From contig NZ_AVFK01000007.1 in the NCBI RefSeq assembly GCF_000936425.1, positions 1-64,000 of the forward strand: 64,000 bases of DNA. Direction: 5' to 3'. Positions 13,102-21,778 of this stretch are shown here, in pieces. A model generated the notes under the pieces. The model saw only the letters and a program-made list of their open reading frames with translations, had not been told where the DNA came from and searched no databases. The stretch is from Skermanella aerolata KACC 11604 (lineage in GTDB: Bacteria > Pseudomonadota > Alphaproteobacteria > Azospirillales > Azospirillaceae). The translations under genes were made by a program, and so were the position numbers. Position 1 is the first letter of the stretch; every line of letters begins with the position of its first letter.

Positions 13102-13216
13102 ACCATCAGCCGTCGTTGCGCAGCGAATTCATGTTCAGAAAGCGGAGAAAGCCAGATAAAACGCCCCGCCACTGTCGCTGAAGTTGTAACAAACTTTCAT
13201 CGCGGAATGCAACGAA

Positions 13217-15568
13217 TTAGATCATGACTCCATGATCCAGGGCAAAAGCGCGCAATTTTTCGCGCAAGCTGTGATCCCTGACCGGATACAGCGTTTCTAT
13301 ATAGTCGCTCAAGCCGGAGACGTTCAAACTGCGCAGCATCGACTTGACGGGACCGACTGCCGGTGGAGACATCGACAGGCTTCTGAAGCCTATTCCGATC
13401 AGCGCCATGGCATCCAGGGGCCGTCCCGCCATTTCGCCGCACACGCTCAGCGGCACCCCGGCCGCATCGCACAGCCCGACCAGATGGCGGAACATGTTCA
13501 GCATGGGCGGCGACAGCGGGTCGTAACGGTTGTTGATCCGGGGATTGCCCCGGTCGGCGGCGAACATGTACTGCATCAGGTCGTTCGACCCGACGGAGAT
13601 GAAGTCCAGGCGTGGCAGAAGCGCCGGCAGGTGCCAGATCAGTGACGGCACTTCCAGCATGGCCCCGACCAGCACCCGCCTCGGCTGCGGAGCACCGCTT
13701 CTCGCCAGACGCTCGATCTCCAGGTCCAGGATGGCGCGGGCCGCCTCGAACTCGGCGCATTCCGCGATCATGGGGAACATGACGCGCAGGTCGCGCCCGG
13801 CGGATGCCCGGAGCAGCGCCCGCAACTGCTTGCGCAGCATGGCGGGACGGTCCAGGCCGATCCGAATCGCCCGCCAGCCGAGCGCCGGGTTCTCCTGCTC
13901 CTGATGAGCGAAGTACGGCAGGCTCTTGTCGCCGCCGACGTCCAGGGTGCGGAACACGATCGGCCGGTCGCCGGAAAGCTCCAGCACCCTGCTGTACAGC
14001 TCGGTCTGGGCCTCGACGTCCGGATAGGCCGGCCGGATCATGAACGGGATCTCGGTCCGGTACAGGCCGACCCCGTCGGCCCCGGTGTCGCTCAAATGCT
14101 GAAGGTCGATCAAAAGGCCGCAGTTCAGGTTGATCGACATCGCGACACCATCCTGCGACACGGCGGGCTCATCGATGATCTCGGCATACAGGCGCTTGCG
14201 CTGTGCGCGCATCGTCATGCTGTTGTGAAAGGCGTCCTGAACGTCCTCCGCCGGGCGGACCAGCACCTGGGCGTTGTCGCCGTCGACGATGAGCTGGTCG
14301 AGCGGCTCGATCCGGGTCAGCACGTCGATGCACTGCCCGACCACCGGGATGTCGAGCGCGCGGGCGACGATCGCGACATGGCTGGAGGCCGAGCCTTCCT
14401 CCAGCACCAGCGCCCGCAGGCACCGGCGGTCGTAGTCCAGCAATTCCGCCGGACCCATCGACCGCGCCACCAGGATCACGTCGTCCGGCAGGGAAGCCGC
14501 CGCCTGCAACTCCTTGCCCGCCAGATGCTGGAGCAGCCGGTTGGTCAGATCGTCGAGATCGAGCAGCTTTTCCCGGATATAGGGGTCGTGCAGCTGGCTC
14601 ATGCGGGCGCGCGTGTCGTTCTGGACGCGCTGGACAGCCGCTTCCGCCGTCAAGCCGTTCTTGATCGCTTCCCGGATGCGCGACAGCCAGCCGCGGTCCT
14701 CGGCAAACATCCGGTAGGTCTCCAGGATGTCGTGGTGCTCGCCTCCCTCCACGCTCGATACCCGCAGCAGGTCGTCGATCGCGGTGTGCATCACCTCCAG
14801 CGCCTGACGGAAGCGCTCGATCTCGTGCTCCGGGTCCTCTGCGACCATCTGGCGGATCGTGAGCTGCGGCCGGTGCAGCACCGCCAGCCCCATCGCAAGG
14901 CCCCGGTTGAGGCTGACGCCGTCCAGCCGGGTCGGCAGCAGCGCGGCATCCGCGACGGAGGAAATCTCCTGCGCGCTGACCAGTTCGCCGCCGGCGGTCA
15001 GTTCGGCCACCACCATGGCGATGGTCTGGAGGGTTTCGACCTCTTCCTCGAAATAGACGCGCTTGTCCTTGTGCTGGATCACCAGCACGCCGCGCACCCG
15101 GCCTCCGCGCAGGATCGGCACGCCCATCAGCGACAGGAAAGCCTCCTCGCCGGTTTCAGGCCGGTAGGCGAAGTTGGGATGCGAGGGAGCATTGGCGAGC
15201 GCAACCGGCCGGGCATGGGCCGCGATGTCGCCGACCAAGCCTTCCCCGACCCGCAGGCGCGTCTTGTGGACAGCCGACTGATTGAGGCCGACGGTGGCGA
15301 ACAGCTCCAGGATGTCGCCCGCCCGCATGACGTAGCAGGAGCAGACGTCGGCGCCCATCTCCGCGCCGATCAGCGTGACGATCTTGTCAAGGCGGTGCTG
15401 GGCGGTACCCGACCCCGCCATGACGTCGCGCAGCCTTGCCAGCAGGCGCCTGGACGTGATGCCGGGCATGGCCGCTCCCTGTTCGATCTCGTAATCCTTC
15501 ATGTCCATGGCATGGTCCGAACCCGGTGCATCCCGCGCCGGGGTGTCGCGCCCCGGAGCGTCATTCAT
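13217..15568 (-). CDS. ptsP: PTS-Ntr enzyme I (phosphoenolpyruvate-protein phosphotransferase)
   Basis: First kinase of the nitrogen phosphotransferase relay, passing phosphate from PEP to NPr. An N-terminal GAF domain (about 50-185) is followed by the enzyme I swivel with the phospho-histidine in GSASSHVAIVARALDIP, near 392. The PEP-binding barrel carries the catalytic cysteine in SVCGEMAGRP, near 709. The protein is 783 residues as called, with MDMKDYEIEQ a likely alternative start about 20 residues in. Its start abuts the stop of the upstream monooxygenase gene (TAGATG). Confidence 0.95.
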   Translation of the reverse strand: MNDAPGRDTPARDAPGSDHAMDMKDYEIEQGAAMPGITSRRLLARLRDVMAGSGTAQHRLDKIVTLIGAEMGADVCSCYVMRAGDILELFATVGLNQSAVHKTRLRVGEGLVGDIAAHARPVALANAPSHPNFAYRPETGEEAFLSLMGVPILRGGRVRGVLVIQHKDKRVYFEEEVETLQTIAMVVAELTAGGELVSAQEISSVADAALLPTRLDGVSLNRGLAMGLAVLHRPQLTIRQMVAEDPEHEIERFRQALEVMHTAIDDLLRVSSVEGGEHHDILETYRMFAEDRGWLSRIREAIKNGLTAEAAVQRVQNDTRARMSQLHDPYIREKLLDLDDLTNRLLQHLAGKELQAAASLPDDVILVARSMGPAELLDYDRRCLRALVLEEGSASSHVAIVARALDIPVVGQCIDVLTRIEPLDQLIVDGDNAQVLVRPAEDVQDAFHNSMTMRAQRKRLYAEIIDEPAVSQDGVAMSINLNCGLLIDLQHLSDTGADGVGLYRTEIPFMIRPAYPDVEAQTELYSRVLELSGDRPIVFRTLDVGGDKSLPYFAHQEQENPALGWRAIRIGLDRPAMLRKQLRALLRASAGRDLRVMFPMIAECAEFEAARAILDLEIERLARSGAPQPRRVLVGAMLEVPSLIWHLPALLPRLDFISVGSNDLMQYMFAADRGNPRINNRYDPLSPPMLNMFRHLVGLCDAAGVPLSVCGEMAGRPLDAMALIGIGFRSLSMSPPAVGPVKSMLRSLNVSGLSDYIETLYPVRDHSLREKLRAFALDHGVMI

Positions 15569-16672
15569 CTACTCCACGACTCCGGACACGATTTTGGAAC
15601 CATAGGCTGGTTCGCCGCCATAGGCTTTGCCGATGAGGCCGCTTCGCAATGCCAGCGCGTGGACCGCCTGATCGACCAGATCGTTCAGGATCTCCGCAGT
15701 CGGTTGTTCGCGGGTGACCATGCCGACGCTCTGGCCCGCCATCAGCGAACCGTTCTCGATATCGCCCTCGATCACGGCGCGGCGCAGGGCGCCGGCCCAA
15801 TAATGCTCGATCTCGAGCTGGGCTTCCTTCTGGCCGACCTCGCCCCGCGTGAACCGGTCGATCACGGTGCGCTGGAAGTCCATGAAGCGGCGCGTCCCCT
15901 CGTTGGTCAGAGCCCGCACGGGAATCACCGGAAAGCGCGGATCGATCTGGACCGACGGAATCGCATCGCGCGCCGCCGCGTTGATGAAGGCCTGCTTATA
16001 GCGCGCATGGGCGATCGACTCGGTGGCGCAGACGAAGCGGGTGCCAAGCTGCACGCCGGAAGCGCCCATTTCCAGATAGGACAGGATCGCCTCGCCCCGG
16101 CCGATCCCGCCGGCCACGAAGACGGGCACCTCGGACACCACGGGCAGGATTTCCTGAGCCAGGACCGATGTGGAGACCGGCCCGATATGGCCGCCGGCTT
16201 CCATTCCCTCGATCATGATGGCATCCGCGCCGTTCTTGACCAGCTTGCGGGCGGTCGCAGCCGTGGGAGCGAAGCAGACGACTTTGGCGCCCGTTTCCCG
16301 GACCCGCCCGATGACGGCGGACGGCGGCAGCCCGCCGGCCAGGACGACATGGCTGACCCGCCGTCCGGCACAGACGCCGATCAGGTCGTCCAGGCGCGGA
16401 TGCATGGTGATCAGGTTGACGCCGAAGGGCTTGGACGTGCGTTCCCTAGTGCCGGCGATCTCGGCGTCGAGCTGGTCCGGCGACATGGAGCCGGAGGCCA
16501 GCACACCGAAACCGCCGCCGTTGGAGATGGCGGCAACAAGGTTGCGCTCCGACACCCAGGTCATGGCGCCGCCCATGATCGCGAACTCGGTGCCCAGGAA
16601 GTCACGCCCCCTGCTCCACAGCCGGTCGAGCCGGGCGCGAGCATCCCGTGTCTGGTCTTCGGCTATGGTCAT
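15569..16672 (-). CDS. Nitronate monooxygenase-family FMN enzyme
   Basis: TIM-barrel flavoenzyme of the 2-nitropropane dioxygenase family. The N-terminus GTEFAIMGGAMTWVS and the glycine-rich GGFGVLASG match the family, and the phosphate-binding loop shows as FVAGGIGRGEAI and GASGVQLGTRFV. It has 367 residues. Many members do not oxidise nitronates physiologically, so the substrate is open. It sits directly upstream of ptsP with no gap and 81 bases downstream of lysC. Confidence 0.8.
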   Translation of the reverse strand: MTIAEDQTRDARARLDRLWSRGRDFLGTEFAIMGGAMTWVSERNLVAAISNGGGFGVLASGSMSPDQLDAEIAGTRERTSKPFGVNLITMHPRLDDLIGVCAGRRVSHVVLAGGLPPSAVIGRVRETGAKVVCFAPTAATARKLVKNGADAIMIEGMEAGGHIGPVSTSVLAQEILPVVSEVPVFVAGGIGRGEAILSYLEMGASGVQLGTRFVCATESIAHARYKQAFINAAARDAIPSVQIDPRFPVIPVRALTNEGTRRFMDFQRTVIDRFTRGEVGQKEAQLEIEHYWAGALRRAVIEGDIENGSLMAGQSVGMVTREQPTAEILNDLVDQAVHALALRSGLIGKAYGGEPAYGSKIVSGVVE

Positions 16673-16753
16673 GGCCGGGCCATCCCTGGGTTCACCATCA
16701 TTGCGCTCACTATCATCAGGCGAAGCCTGCCGCCGGCGCGCCCGAGGCGCCGG

Positions 16754-17989
16754 TCAGGCGGCGTCCAGACCGTAGGCGGTGTGGAGAGCGCGCAGGGCCA
16801 GTTCGGTGTATTCCTCGGCGATCAGGACGCTGACCTTGATCTCCGACGTAGAGATGACCTGGATGTTGATGCCCTTGTCCGCCAGCGTCTTGAACATGCG
16901 CTGGGCGACGCCGGCATGGCTGCGCATGCCGACGCCGATCACCGACACCTTGACGACATTGCTGTCGGCCAGCAGGCGGCGGTACTGCAACTCTTCCTTG
17001 GAGGCTTCGAGCACGCCGCGCGCCCGTTCCAGATCGCCCTTCGACACGGTGAAGGTGATGTCGGTGCTGGCACCGTCCTCGGACACGTTCTGCACGATCA
17101 TGTCGACGTTGACCGACGCGTCGGCCAGCGGGCCGAACAGGCCGGCGGCGACGCCGGGCCGGTCGGCGACGCCGACAAGGGTGATCTTCGCTTCGTCTCG
17201 GCTATAGGCGATGCCGCTGACCAGTTCCTGTTCCACGATTTCGTCCTCGTCCACAACCAGAGTTCCGGGCAGGTCGCTGCCGGACGCCTTGTCAAAACTG
17301 GAAAGCACCTGCACCCGGACACCATGCTTCATGGCCATCTCGACGGAGCGGGTTTGCAGGACCTTGGCGCCCAGCGACGCCATTTCCAGCATTTCCTCGT
17401 AAGTGATCTTGGACAGTTTGCGCGCTTTCGACACGATCCGGGGATCGGTCGTATAGACGCCGTCAACGTCCGTATAGATATCGCAGCGGTCAGCCTTGAT
17501 CGCGGCGGCCAGCGCCACCGCCGATGTATCTGAACCGCCCCGGCCCAGCGTCGTGATCCGGCCGTTCGGCGACAGACCCTGGAAGCCGGCGATGACGGCG
17601 ACTTCGCCCGAGGATAGGCGGCGCTCGAGTTCTTCCGTCTCGATGGTGCCGATGCGCGCCTTGGCGTGGACGTCGTCGGTCCGGATCGGGATCTGCCAGC
17701 CCTGCCAGGAGCGGGCGGTGATGCCGAGTTCCTGCAAGGCAAGGGCTGTCAGGCCGCTGGTCACCTGCTCGCCGGAGGCCACGACGGCATCGTATTCCCG
17801 CGCGTCGTGCAGCGGGCTGATGCCGGCGCAATACTCCACCAGCTTGTTGGTGACACCGGACATGGCCGATACGACGACGGCGACCTGATGGCCGGCATCG
17901 ACTTCCACCTTGACCTTGCGCGCCACATTCTTGATGCGGTCGATGTCGCCGACCGATGTGCCGCCGAATTTGAGAACGATCCGCGCCAT
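16754..17989 (-). CDS. lysC: Aspartate kinase
   Basis: Phosphorylates aspartate, the entry to lysine, threonine and methionine synthesis. The kinase signature KFGGTSVGD lies at residues 6-14, and two C-terminal ACT domains (about 265-410) imply feedback control by amino acids. The frame is open for 29 more codons upstream, but MARIVLKFGG is the family start, giving 411 residues. It heads the leftward lysC-monooxygenase-ptsP series. Confidence 0.96.
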   Translation of the reverse strand: MARIVLKFGGTSVGDIDRIKNVARKVKVEVDAGHQVAVVVSAMSGVTNKLVEYCAGISPLHDAREYDAVVASGEQVTSGLTALALQELGITARSWQGWQIPIRTDDVHAKARIGTIETEELERRLSSGEVAVIAGFQGLSPNGRITTLGRGGSDTSAVALAAAIKADRCDIYTDVDGVYTTDPRIVSKARKLSKITYEEMLEMASLGAKVLQTRSVEMAMKHGVRVQVLSSFDKASGSDLPGTLVVDEDEIVEQELVSGIAYSRDEAKITLVGVADRPGVAAGLFGPLADASVNVDMIVQNVSEDGASTDITFTVSKGDLERARGVLEASKEELQYRRLLADSNVVKVSVIGVGMRSHAGVAQRMFKTLADKGINIQVISTSEIKVSVLIAEEYTELALRALHTAYGLDAA

Positions 17990-18086
17990 TGCCGTATAGC
18001 CGCCCTTAACTCTGAAACCGTCGCCCCACCCTGACCGGTACTTTCGCCGCCCGATCGATCCGCCTTGTTCTACCAAGCCGGATAGG

Positions 18087-18110
18087 CCCCGGGATCATTT
18101 TTGATCGGGG
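18087..18110. repeat. Imperfect inverted repeat between lysC and ubiG
   Basis: The sequence pairs cccc with gggg and gatca with tgatc around a T-rich loop, with two unpaired G on the left. It lies in the divergent lysC-ubiG spacer and could be an operator or a stray hairpin. Confidence 0.35.
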
Positions 18111-18240
18111 ACCGGTGAACAGGCGGTTCCATTGCCGGAGCAAGGCGGGGTATCCATACTATCTCGGGGGAAGCGAAGCAAGCTTGCCCCGACTGACCAC
18201 CGGTCGCATCCGGCACCGAGCCGCATCCAGGAACATACCC

Positions 18241-19041
18241 ATGTCTGCCACCAGTACCGCCTCCAGCGCTTCGTCCTCCACAGCCACCGGAAAGTCCGCC
18301 CCGGCCGGTACCACGGTGGATGCCGGGGAGATCGCCCGCTTCAGCGCCATCGCGGCGGAATGGTGGGACCCGCGCGGCAAGTTCAAGCCGCTGCACAAGT
18401 ACAATCCGATCCGCATCGGCTATATCCGCGATGCGGTCTGTGCCCGGTTCGGCCGCGATCCGGCGGGCGTGCTGCCCCTGCAAGGCCTCCGCATCGTCGA
18501 TATCGGCTGTGGCGGCGGCCTGCTGGCGGAACCGCTGGCGCGCCTGGGGGCCGAAGTCGTCGGCATCGACGCCGCCGAGCGCAACATCAAGGTGGCGAGC
18601 CTGCACGCCGCCGAGTCGGGCGTCACCGTCGACTACCGCGCGACCACGGCGGAAGCGCTGGCCGAGTCCGGCGAGAAGTTCGACGTGGTGCTGGCGCTGG
18701 AAGTGGTCGAACACGTCGCCGACGTGCCGCTATTCCTCAAGTCGCTCTGCGGATTGCTCGAACCCGGCGGCATGCTGTTCCTTGCGACCATCAATCGCAC
18801 GCCCAAGGCCTTCGCGCTGGCCATCGTCGGGGCCGAATACGTGCTGCGCTGGCTCCCCAGGGGCACCCACGACTGGCGCAAGTTCCTCAAGCCGTCGGAG
18901 CTTGCCGCCGGATTGCGCCCCCACGGCGTCGCGGTCCGGGACGTGACCGGCGTCACCTACAACCCCTTGCGCGACGAGTTCTCCCTCAACCGCCGCGACC
19001 TGGATACCAACTACATGCTCTGGGCCAGCACGGAGGCTTGA
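18241..19041 (+). CDS. ubiG: Ubiquinone biosynthesis O-methyltransferase UbiG
   Basis: SAM-dependent O-methyltransferase acting twice in ubiquinone synthesis. The SAM motif [20 protein letters not shown] lies near residue 86, and the UbiG-specific [18 protein letters not shown] lies upstream of it. The frame is open further upstream, but MSATSTAS at 18241 is chosen since the longer N-terminus is not conserved and an aggaa sits upstream. That gives 266 residues. It is divergent from lysC. Confidence 0.93.
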   Translation: MSATSTASSASSSTATGKSAPAGTTVDAGEIARFSAIAAEWWDPRGKFKPLHKYNPIRIGYIRDAVCARFGRDPAGVLPLQGLRIVDIGCGGGLLAEPLARLGAEVVGIDAAERNIKVASLHAAESGVTVDYRATTAEALAESGEKFDVVLALEVVEHVADVPLFLKSLCGLLEPGGMLFLATINRTPKAFALAIVGAEYVLRWLPRGTHDWRKFLKPSELAAGLRPHGVAVRDVTGVTYNPLRDEFSLNRRDLDTNYMLWASTEA

Positions 19042-19074
19042 AGCGCGATCGGTCAGCCTTGATCTTATGACAGC

Positions 19075-19494
19075 TTGAGCGCACATCAAACGTGTTTACG
19101 CTCGCTGAAGCTGACATTACAGGTCACGGCCGCCCCACATACCCCCACCCTTGGCACAAAACGGGCGATTGGCAGGAGCGGTACGGACCTGCGTATCGCC
19201 CGCCTGCGCCGGCGGCTACCGATGGAGGTGGTCGCTGCGCAGGCCTTTATTTCCCGTGGAACGCTGGCCCGCGTGGAGAAGGGTGATCCCGCCGTATCGT
19301 TTGGAATCTACGCTTCCGTGATGCAGGCTTTGGGATTGATCGGTCCCTTAAGCGGTCTGCTGGCCGACGATCAGGCGGGAAATGACCTGCAGATCGAACG
19401 GCTCCCCAAACGGGTGCGGACGAAGAAAGTGGCAGGCGCATACACGGCGGCTGATGATGCGAGAAGCACCGAACAAACCGATCAGGAACGTTGA
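19075..19494 (+). CDS. XRE/HipB-like DNA-binding protein, orphan
   Basis: A Cro/XRE helix-turn-helix of the type found in HipB-like antitoxins: LRIARLRRRL, then VAAQAFISRGTLARVEKGDPAVS at about 40-80 and YASVMQALGL. The only start upstream in this frame is a TTG with no ribosome site; an in-frame stop lies at 19060. Either translation begins poorly or the 5' end is damaged. HipB-like genes usually precede hipA, but here a REP pair and a DUF1289 gene follow. The C-terminus is basic and charged. Function unknown; it may be a solitary remnant. Confidence 0.6.
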   Translation: MSAHQTCLRSLKLTLQVTAAPHTPTLGTKRAIGRSGTDLRIARLRRRLPMEVVAAQAFISRGTLARVEKGDPAVSFGIYASVMQALGLIGPLSGLLADDQAGNDLQIERLPKRVRTKKVAGAYTAADDARSTEQTDQER

Positions 19495-19562
19495 ATGTCG
19501 GGCTTAAGAGGCCCGACCTACGTCAGAGAGCTCTGGTAGGTCGGGCCTCTTAAGCCCGACAT
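19495..19562. repeat. REP-like inverted pair (BIME-type), copy 1
   Basis: The arms 19495-19521 and 19536-19562 are perfect 27-base inverted repeats around a 14-base spacer that is itself partly palindromic (cagag/ctctg). Each arm reads GTAG, then GGTCGGGC...GCCCGAC from the inside out. A GTAG tetranucleotide next to a short palindrome is the hallmark of REP sequences mobilised by RAYT transposases. It directly follows the XRE stop. A second, related pair is at 27750-27806. No RAYT gene lies in this window. Confidence 0.8.
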
Positions 19563-19646
19563 CTTTGCAGGAACTCACTGGTCAAGCTTCAATGACGCCA
19601 GCATGAAGCCCTTGAAGTCACGGCGACCCTAACCCTCCACGACTTT

Positions 19647-19838
19647 CTATTTCTTCTTTTTCTTCAACTCCTTGCCGTGGCTCTCACGGACCCGGCGGTT
19701 GATCGCGTCCTTCTTCTCATCGGAGAACGACTTCCAGTCCTTGACCTCGGTCCTGGTCCGGCCGCAGCCCTTGCATACCTTGTCTGAGTCGTACTTGCAG
19801 ACGTCGATGCAAGGGTTCTTCGTCTTCAGCTTCCCCAT
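19647..19838 (-). CDS. DUF1289 small cysteine protein
   Basis: A 63-residue protein with the DUF1289 signature: CIDVC, then CKGCGRTRTEV and W, with four cysteines likely to bind a metal. It ends in a poly-lysine tail (KELKKKKK). A longer open frame exists, but the family begins at MGKLKTKNPC. The ATG overlaps the opgH stop (TGATG), so it is translated with the glucan genes. The role of the family is unknown to me. Confidence 0.88.
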   Translation of the reverse strand: MGKLKTKNPCIDVCKYDSDKVCKGCGRTRTEVKDWKSFSDEKKDAINRRVRESHGKELKKKKK

Positions 19839-21778
19839 CAGTGAGCGACGCCGTGGCGGTCGGAGGCGATGCCCCCGGGCGGCGCCCAGGTGGACAGGCT
19901 TTGCTCCATGATGGCGCTGGGACGGGTCGGCGGCACGCGGACAAGACCGGCGGGATCGGCCGGCGCGGGAGGATCGGCCTCGGCGGCGGCGAGGCGGCGC
20001 AGTTCGCGCGGCGGATCGGTTTCCTCCGGCGTCAGGAACAACCCGGCGCGCCGCGCCCACTGGCCGACATCGGTCCGGCTGGTCCAGACGGTCAAGGCAA
20101 CCGACAGGACGAGCCCGGTGATCACCGGCACCAGCCACCAGAAGAAGTCCGGCGCGATGTTGAGCACCAGGGCGCCCCAGGCCAGGCCCAGCGCCACATG
20201 GACCCAGTTCCGCCCGGCGGCTTCGCGGAAGGTCAAACCCCGTTCGCCGCGCGGCTGGGCATTCCACTGAACGCTGCGGCCCATCAGGGTCGCGACGACG
20301 AAGTGGGTGTGGAACAGCATCATGGCCGGCGCCAGCAACATCGAGAACAGAAGTTCCAGGAAGGCGCTGAGCAGCAGCTTGCCTGTCCCACCGAATCCCC
20401 GGCGCAGTCGCCCATCGGCAATGGTGAGGATCAGGCTGTAGACCTTCGGCACCAGCAGGATGCCGATCGTCACGACGAACAGCGAGATCGTCTCCGACAC
20501 CTTCGACACCGGCCAGACGGGGAACAGGTTGTAGCCCGGCTCGAAGTAGTTATGGCCGACGATGGTCTGGGTCAGGATATCGATCGTGCTGAGCGTCAGC
20601 AGGATCAGCCAGAGCGGCGACGAGACGTAGCCCAGCACGCCCATGATCAGGTGCAGGCGGCTCAAGGGGTGAAGCCCCTTGGCAGGCAGCAGCCGCAGGT
20701 GCTGAAGGTTGCCCTGGCACCAGCGCCGGTCGCGGACGGCGTAGTCGATCACGTTGGGGGGCAGTTCCTCGTAGCTGCCTTCAAGCTCCGGCACGATCCA
20801 GACCTGCCAGCCGGCCCTGCGCATCAGGGCGGCCTCGACGAAGTCGTGGCTGAGGATCTCGCCGCCCAGCGGGGCCTGCCCAGACAGCGTCGGCAGGCCG
20901 CAATGCTCGATGAAGGCGCTGGTCCGGATGATCGCGTTGTGACCCCAATAATTGCCTTCGCCCAACTGCCACCACGACAACCCGCTGACCAGCGCCGGGC
21001 CGTAGACCCGACTGCCGAACTGAAGGATGCGTCCGAACAGCGTTTCCTGGTTCACCGGGGCCGGAAGGGTCTGGATGATCCCGGTGCCGGGATTGTCCTG
21101 CATCAGCTTGGCGAGCGCCACCATGGTATCGCCCGACATGATGCTGTCGGCGTCCAGCACCAGCATGTGGTCGTAGGCGAGACCCCATTGGCGGAGGAAG
21201 TCGGCGATGTTGCCGGCCTTGCGGCCGATATTGCTCTCCCGCCGCCGATAGAACATCCGGCCGCCGGCGTTCAGCCGGTTGCACAGCGCCGCCCAGGCTG
21301 CCTCCTCGGCCTCCGCGATTTCCGGCTTGCGGGTGTCGCTGAGGATGAAGAGGTCGAAATTCCGCTCGTTCTCCTCTCCGGTCCGCTGGAGGGAACGCCA
21401 CGTCGCTTCCAGCCCGGCGAAGACCCGCGTCGGGTCCTCGTTGTAGACCGGCATGATGATGGCGGTGCGGGCCGTCAGGACGACAGGCTTGTGGGGGTCC
21501 AGCCCGGCGGGGTCGCGCCCGGCCAGCCGCACCAGGAAGCCGATGGTGGCGGTCCAGAACGAGGTGCAGATCCAGGCGAAGCTGATCGTGAACAGCACCA
21601 GGATCGCCATCTCGATGCCGGTGAAGCCGTTGGCCCTGAGCACGTCGGCCATCAGATAGGAGCCGGCCAGCGTGGACAGGATGACGCAAGCGAAATAGAG
21701 CCCCCTGCGCCACAGCGCCTTGCGCCTCAATTCCGCGACGACCTGTTCTCTATCGAGGGAGGAAGAAGGATCGCTCAT
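19838..21778 (-). CDS. opgH: Glucan biosynthesis glucosyltransferase OpgH
   Basis: Inner-membrane family 2 glycosyltransferase that builds and exports the beta-1,2 backbone of osmoregulated periplasmic glucans. N-terminal membrane helices (about 30-90) precede the catalytic domain with MPVYNEDP, LDADSIMSG and the QxxRW-type RDRRWCQGNL near 351, then further membrane segments (about 375-560). The start MSDPSS at 21778 overlaps the opgG stop (ATGA). The length is 646 residues; enterobacterial homologues are longer at the N-terminus. Confidence 0.93.
   Translation of the reverse strand: MSDPSSSLDREQVVAELRRKALWRRGLYFACVILSTLAGSYLMADVLRANGFTGIEMAILVLFTISFAWICTSFWTATIGFLVRLAGRDPAGLDPHKPVVLTARTAIIMPVYNEDPTRVFAGLEATWRSLQRTGEENERNFDLFILSDTRKPEIAEAEEAAWAALCNRLNAGGRMFYRRRESNIGRKAGNIADFLRQWGLAYDHMLVLDADSIMSGDTMVALAKLMQDNPGTGIIQTLPAPVNQETLFGRILQFGSRVYGPALVSGLSWWQLGEGNYWGHNAIIRTSAFIEHCGLPTLSGQAPLGGEILSHDFVEAALMRRAGWQVWIVPELEGSYEELPPNVIDYAVRDRRWCQGNLQHLRLLPAKGLHPLSRLHLIMGVLGYVSSPLWLILLTLSTIDILTQTIVGHNYFEPGYNLFPVWPVSKVSETISLFVVTIGILLVPKVYSLILTIADGRLRRGFGGTGKLLLSAFLELLFSMLLAPAMMLFHTHFVVATLMGRSVQWNAQPRGERGLTFREAAGRNWVHVALGLAWGALVLNIAPDFFWWLVPVITGLVLSVALTVWTSRTDVGQWARRAGLFLTPEETDPPRELRRLAAAEADPPAPADPAGLVRVPPTRPSAIMEQSLSTWAPPGGIASDRHGVAH

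Noticed and set aside
13904-17533. 1209-codon plus-strand open frame
   Set aside because: It runs antisense through ptsP, the monooxygenase gene and lysC, all clear genes. Long antisense frames are expected at this GC content, and its translation shows no family.
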